This document shows positions 20,301-23,419 of a stretch of DNA of 23,419 nucleotides, in pieces (the stretch's first letter is position 1; every line of letters begins with the position of its first letter). A program made the translations under genes and the position numbers. The notes beneath the pieces are model-generated. The model made no database searches and was not told the origin of the DNA. It was given only the letters and a program-made list of their open reading frames with translations. Origin of the DNA: CAYLNM01 sp964385045 (GTDB taxonomy: Bacteria; Planctomycetota; Phycisphaerae; Phycisphaerales; SM1A02); contig CAYLNM010000063.1 of the NCBI GenBank assembly GCA_964385045.1, positions 1 to 23,419 of the forward strand, given 5' to 3'.

Positions 20301-22301
20301 TCACCCCGCGTCGCCCCCGATGCGGGACTCGATCTGGTTCGGCGGCGGACGCTCGCCGTCCTCCTCGCCGTCGAAGTCGGGATCGTGGCCGAAGCGGAAC
20401 GGTGGCGGCACCCGGCGTCGCCATCGCTCCTCGCGCGTCATCTCGCGGGCGAGCCGGCGCCCGCGGTGTCGCGCCAGGACGTCGTGCCCCGCTCCCGGCG
20501 GATCCGCCGCCGCGTCGGGATCCGGGACGTCCGCGGGCGGGTCGGGGCTCGCGCCCCGCTCGAGCACCAGCCGCTGCGTCGGGTAGGCGAACTGGACGCC
20601 CAGCCGATCGGCCAGCCGCATCACGTCGAGCATGAGGCGATGCCGCTCGCGCAGCTCGGTCGACCACTCCGGGGCCTCGAAGAAGATGTAGACCAGCACG
20701 TCGATCGAGTGCGGCCCGAACTGGTGCAGCCACACCTGGTAGTAGTCCTTCCGCGTGTACGGGTGCGATCGGATCAGCTCGCGAATGCCCTCGCAGAACG
20801 CCTCCACCAGATCCGGCGGCGTCTCGTAGAGGATGTTCAGGTGGGTCGTCCATCGGCGGTACTTCCGCTGGCCGTAGTTGTCGACGCGGGCCCGCACGAG
20901 GTTCGCGGTCGGAATCGTGACCAGCGAGTTGTAGAACGTCCGCACCCGCACCGATCGCAGGCCGAGCTCCTCGACCGTGCCCTCCGTCTCGCCGATCACC
21001 ACCCAGTCGCCGACCTGGAAGGGCCGGTCGAGGATCACGGTCACGGAGCCGAAGAGGTTCTCGAGCGTGTCCTTGGCCGCGAACGCGAAGCCCACGCCGC
21101 CGATCCCGAGCCCGGTGAGCAGCGGGCCGATCTCGACGTCGAAGCTCGAGGCGATGTAGATCAGCCCGAAGACGCCGATCACGATCTTGACCGTCTTGCG
21201 CAGCAGCGGGACGACGAGGTCGTCGAAGCGGCTCGCAGTCGCCCGGGCGCGACCGGCGAAGTACTCCCCCACGAGGTCGGTGACGCGGAAGGCGGCCCAG
21301 ACGAAGGCGAGCATGGCGAAGAGCCGGATCGCGGGGCCGAGCACCAGCAGCGCGTGATTCGGCAGGCCGAGCAGCCGGATCGCCTGCAGCCAGAGGATCG
21401 CGGCCGCGGCGAGGCCGAAGGGCCGGACCGCCCGCCGGATCGTGCGGGACTCGACCTCGCCGCCGCGGCGGCGGATCGCCACGCGGCTGAGCAGCGCGAG
21501 CACGACCCGGACCGCCAGGTCGAGGACCAGTCCCACCAGCACCAGGAGCACGATGCTGGCCCACTGCCAGGGCTCCACGCCGAGCAGTCCGCCGGTGCGC
21601 AGGGCCTCGGGGAACGCGGCCTGGATCCGCTCGGAGACGGTCAGCCGCTCGGCCCCGCCGGGGATCGCGACCGGCTCCAGCGGCGAGAGAGCCGACCAGA
21701 TGGATTCGACGTCGGCGACCGTCGCGGCCGAGAAGCGCCACGCCCCGTCGGGGCCGCGGGCAAGCTCGATGCGGGCCGCCGGGGCCAGCTCCCGCACCCG
21801 GTTCCGGCGCTCGCGATTGGTCAGCCACAGGCCGAGGTCGACCGGCGCTCCCGCCCGGACCTCCGCCTCGCGGGGGAAGAACCGCCAGGTCGTGCGATCC
21901 TCGTCCCAGCCCTCGATCGCGTCCCGGCCCGGGATCGACGCGTCGGACTGGAAGTCGATCCACTCGATGCGGTTGACGACGCGCGAGAGCCGCGTGGCGA
22001 GGTCGTCGGCGGCGTCGCGGGCGACCGCGTCGAGCTCCATGCAGTCGCGGGCCCGGGCGAGGTCGGGCGGCTCCGCCCCCATCGCGGCGACGAACGTCTC
22101 GAGCGTGTCGAGCGGGCTCGCGAGGCCCGGGTCGACGCCGCCGGCGGCGGGCGGCGGGTCCGGGTCCGCCTCCTGCGCCGCGGCCGGCGCGACGAGCAGT
22201 CCGGCCGCGGCGAGGGCGACCAGCAGCAGGAAGCTCACCACGCGGACCGGTCCCCGGGATCGGGGACCCGCCGCGACCGGCGTCGGATGGGACGGCGTCA
22301 T
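20301..22301 (-). CDS. MscS-family mechanosensitive ion channel with N-terminal periplasmic domain
   Basis: MscS-type channels open under membrane tension to release osmolytes. The 666-residue product has a signal sequence or first membrane segment (about residues 19-42). A periplasmic domain of about 200 residues follows, with DTLETFVAAM, LATRLSRVVNRIEWIDFQSD and WRFSAATVADVE; I associate this domain with planctomycete MscS proteins, from memory. Membrane segments then lie near 246-272, 293-312, 322-342 and 371-388. The pore helix and beta domain follow: GLGIGGVGFAFAAKDTLENL, DRPFQVGDWVVIGETEGTVEELGLRS and YNSLVTIPTANLVRARVDNY. A charged, Pro/Asp-rich cytoplasmic tail of roughly 90 residues ends it. 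The ATG at 22301 is supported by the signal sequence; the nearest GAGGG is 14 nt away, too far, and a TACGAT hexamer lies 7 nt before ATG. It follows rfbB by 36 nt on the same strand. Confidence 0.92.
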   Translation of the reverse strand: MTPSHPTPVAAGPRSRGPVRVVSFLLLVALAAAGLLVAPAAAQEADPDPPPAAGGVDPGLASPLDTLETFVAAMGAEPPDLARARDCMELDAVARDAADDLATRLSRVVNRIEWIDFQSDASIPGRDAIEGWDEDRTTWRFFPREAEVRAGAPVDLGLWLTNRERRNRVRELAPAARIELARGPDGAWRFSAATVADVESIWSALSPLEPVAIPGGAERLTVSERIQAAFPEALRTGGLLGVEPWQWASIVLLVLVGLVLDLAVRVVLALLSRVAIRRRGGEVESRTIRRAVRPFGLAAAAILWLQAIRLLGLPNHALLVLGPAIRLFAMLAFVWAAFRVTDLVGEYFAGRARATASRFDDLVVPLLRKTVKIVIGVFGLIYIASSFDVEIGPLLTGLGIGGVGFAFAAKDTLENLFGSVTVILDRPFQVGDWVVIGETEGTVEELGLRSVRVRTFYNSLVTIPTANLVRARVDNYGQRKYRRWTTHLNILYETPPDLVEAFCEGIRELIRSHPYTRKDYYQVWLHQFGPHSIDVLVYIFFEAPEWSTELRERHRLMLDVMRLADRLGVQFAYPTQRLVLERGASPDPPADVPDPDAAADPPGAGHDVLARHRGRRLAREMTREERWRRRVPPPFRFGHDPDFDGEEDGERPPPNQIESRIGGDAG

Positions 22302-22308
22302 GGCGGCG

Positions 22309-22314
22309 ATCGTA
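22309..22314 (-). promoter_or_regulatory. TANNNT -10-like element just before the MscS ATG
   Basis: On the minus strand TACGAT ends 7 nt before ATG 22301, the spacing expected if the transcript starts on the start codon. It sits in the 36-nt gap after rfbB. Confidence 0.35.
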
Positions 22315-22337
22315 CCCCTCGCCGCCCCGGGGTGGAC

Positions 22338-23345
22338 TCACCGTTTCTTGAGCGGCTCCCACCAGTCGGGGTTCGCGCGGTACCACGCGATGGTGGCGGC
22401 GAGGGCGTCCGGCCACGCGCTGCGGGTGGGCTCCCAGCCGAGCTCGTCCCGCATGCGGCGGGCGTCGATCGCGTACCGCAGGTCGTGCCCGGGCCGGTCG
22501 GCGACCCGCTCGATGCGGTCCTCGCCGAGGTCCATCAGCTCCAGGATCGACCGCGTGAGCTCGAGGTTCGACCGCTCGTTGTTCCCTCCGACGTTGTAGA
22601 CCCGGCCGTCGCCCCCCCGCTCGGCGGCGGCGACGAGGGCCTCGCAGTGATCCTCGACGTGCAGCCAGTCGCGGACGTTCCGACCGTCGCCGTACAGCGG
22701 CACCGTGCGGCCCTCCATGAGGTGGGTCACGAAGAGCGGGATCACCTTCTCGGGGTACTGGTACGGCCCGAAGTTGTTCGAGCACCGCGTCACCACGACC
22801 GGCAGGCCGTGCGTGTGGTGGGCGGCGAGGGCGAGCATGTCGCTCGCGGCCTTCGAGGCCGAGTACGGACTGCTCGGGGCGAGCGGCGTCTCCTCGGCGA
22901 AGAGCAGCTCGGGCCGGTCCAGCGGCAGCTGCCCGTACACCTCGTCCGTCGAGACGTGCAGGAACCGCTTCACCGGCTCGCCGGCCTGCGCCCGGGCCCG
23001 GCAGGCGTCGAGCAGCACCTGCGTCCCCTCGACGTTGGTGCGGACGAAGGGCAGGGAGTCCACGATCGAGCGGTCCACGTGGCTCTCGGCCGCGAGGTGC
23101 ATCACCGCGTCGCAGCCGGCGAGGGCCCGGTCCACGGTGTCGCGGTCGCGGATGTCCCCGTGCACGAACGTGTAGCCGGGGTCGCCCTCGAGGTCGGCGA
23201 GGTTCGCCGGATTGCCGGCGTAGGTCAGGGCGTCGAGGTTGACGACGTGGGCGTCCGGCCGCTCCCGCCGCAGGAAGCGGACGAGATTGGTGCCGATGAA
23301 GCCGCACCCGCCGGTGACGAGGATGCGCTCGAAGGAGAGGCTCAT
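22338..23345 (-). CDS. rfbB: dTDP-glucose 4,6-dehydratase
   Basis: RfbB (RmlB) converts dTDP-glucose to dTDP-4-keto-6-deoxyglucose, a precursor of dTDP-rhamnose and other deoxysugars of surface polysaccharides. The 335-residue extended SDR has the NAD-binding ILVTGGCGFIGTN (residues 8-20), NLDALTYAGNPANL, LAAESHVDRSI, the catalytic Thr133-Asp134-Glu135 in VSTDEVYG and Tyr161/Lys165 in YSASKAASD. It continues with TRCSNNFGPYQYPEK and GDGRNVRDWLHVEDH. These are specific to RmlB among the SDR epimerase-like proteins, and the length is usual. The ATG at 23345 (MSLSFERILVTGG) fits the fold. A GGAG at 23357-23360 is 11 nt away, rather far; the immediate leader reads CTCCC. The partner genes rfbA, rfbC and rfbD are not in the window but may lie upstream. 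Confidence 0.96.
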   Translation of the reverse strand: MSLSFERILVTGGCGFIGTNLVRFLRRERPDAHVVNLDALTYAGNPANLADLEGDPGYTFVHGDIRDRDTVDRALAGCDAVMHLAAESHVDRSIVDSLPFVRTNVEGTQVLLDACRARAQAGEPVKRFLHVSTDEVYGQLPLDRPELLFAEETPLAPSSPYSASKAASDMLALAAHHTHGLPVVVTRCSNNFGPYQYPEKVIPLFVTHLMEGRTVPLYGDGRNVRDWLHVEDHCEALVAAAERGGDGRVYNVGGNNERSNLELTRSILELMDLGEDRIERVADRPGHDLRYAIDARRMRDELGWEPTRSAWPDALAATIAWYRANPDWWEPLKKR

Positions 23346-23367
23346 GGGAGCGGGGTCTCCGTAGGCC

Positions 23368-23402
23368 GGGGGCCGGGGGCCGCGGGGCCGGGGGGCCGGG
23401 GG
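23368..23402 (+). other. G-rich tract, possible G-quadruplex, upstream of rfbB
   Basis: The plus strand carries G-runs of 5, 5, 4, 6 and 5 bases separated by short CC or CCGC spacers, with further GGGG runs at 23352-23355 and 23412-23415. This satisfies the usual G-quadruplex pattern several times over. It lies 22-57 bp upstream of the rfbB ATG, on the template strand for that gene. No gene is visible in 23346-23419. Confidence 0.55.
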
Positions 23403-23419
23403 CGCCGCGGCGGGGTCAG

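Noticed and set aside
19342..23307. 1321-residue frame that would fuse the aldo/keto reductase to a long N-terminal part
   Set aside because: The upstream part overlaps MscS and rfbB out of frame and is Arg/Pro/Ala-rich; the reductase has a normal start at 20193.
1..23419. tRNA, rRNA, CRISPR array, transposon, prophage or toxin-antitoxin system
   Set aside because: No cloverleaf, spaced identical repeats, transposase motifs or phage genes were seen on either strand; the only repeats are short tandem ones.

Overview
The window is very G+C-rich (by eye about three quarters G+C), uses GTG starts freely and is densely packed with bacterial genes. It carries two secreted proteins ending in a PEP-CTERM-like tail (V/I-P-G-P, hydrophobic stretch, arginine run), LPS or surface-sugar genes (gmhA, rfbB) and a meso-diaminopimelate-type peptidoglycan set. 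Together these suggest a Planctomycetota bacterium of the Phycisphaerae type. This is an inference from gene style; no rRNA or other phylogenetic marker is present.

Layout: 1-7147 (minus strand) is a tight cell-wall operon, mrdA (PBP2)-rodA-murE-murF, with two 4-bp GTGA stop/start overlaps and one 1-nt gap; murF runs off the left edge. 7414-8088 (minus) is aat, the leucyl/phenylalanyl-tRNA-protein transferase. It is divergent from a plus-strand group: asnB (glutamine-dependent asparagine synthetase), an SLC1-family acidic amino acid/dicarboxylate symporter and a GNAT acetyltransferase. That group converges on trxB across a 47-bp tandem repeat. A secreted protein of unknown function (13907-15442, minus) is followed by a strong hairpin and is divergent from an AlaA-type aminotransferase and gmhA (plus). 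gmhA converges with, and overlaps by 8 bp, the first of two tandem paralogous PEP-CTERM-like proteins (17679-19165, minus). The right end (minus) holds an aldo/keto reductase, an MscS-family channel with an N-terminal periplasmic domain, and rfbB (dTDP-glucose 4,6-dehydratase) preceded by a G-rich tract.

How the genes may work together: the left operon couples the last soluble precursor steps (MurE, MurF) to the polymerase/transpeptidase pair (RodA, PBP2). The asnB/symporter/aminotransferase genes concern aspartate, asparagine, glutamate and alanine. gmhA and rfbB feed envelope sugars, and the PEP-CTERM-like pair and the unknown secreted protein are probably surface products. No tRNA, rRNA, CRISPR array, transposase, phage gene or obvious mobile element was found. 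The most notable non-coding signals are two period-7 CTCGNNN arrays upstream of amino acid genes, a family of starts with no ribosome-binding site but a TANNNT hexamer 6-8 nt before the ATG, and several exact hairpins or palindromes at gene borders.
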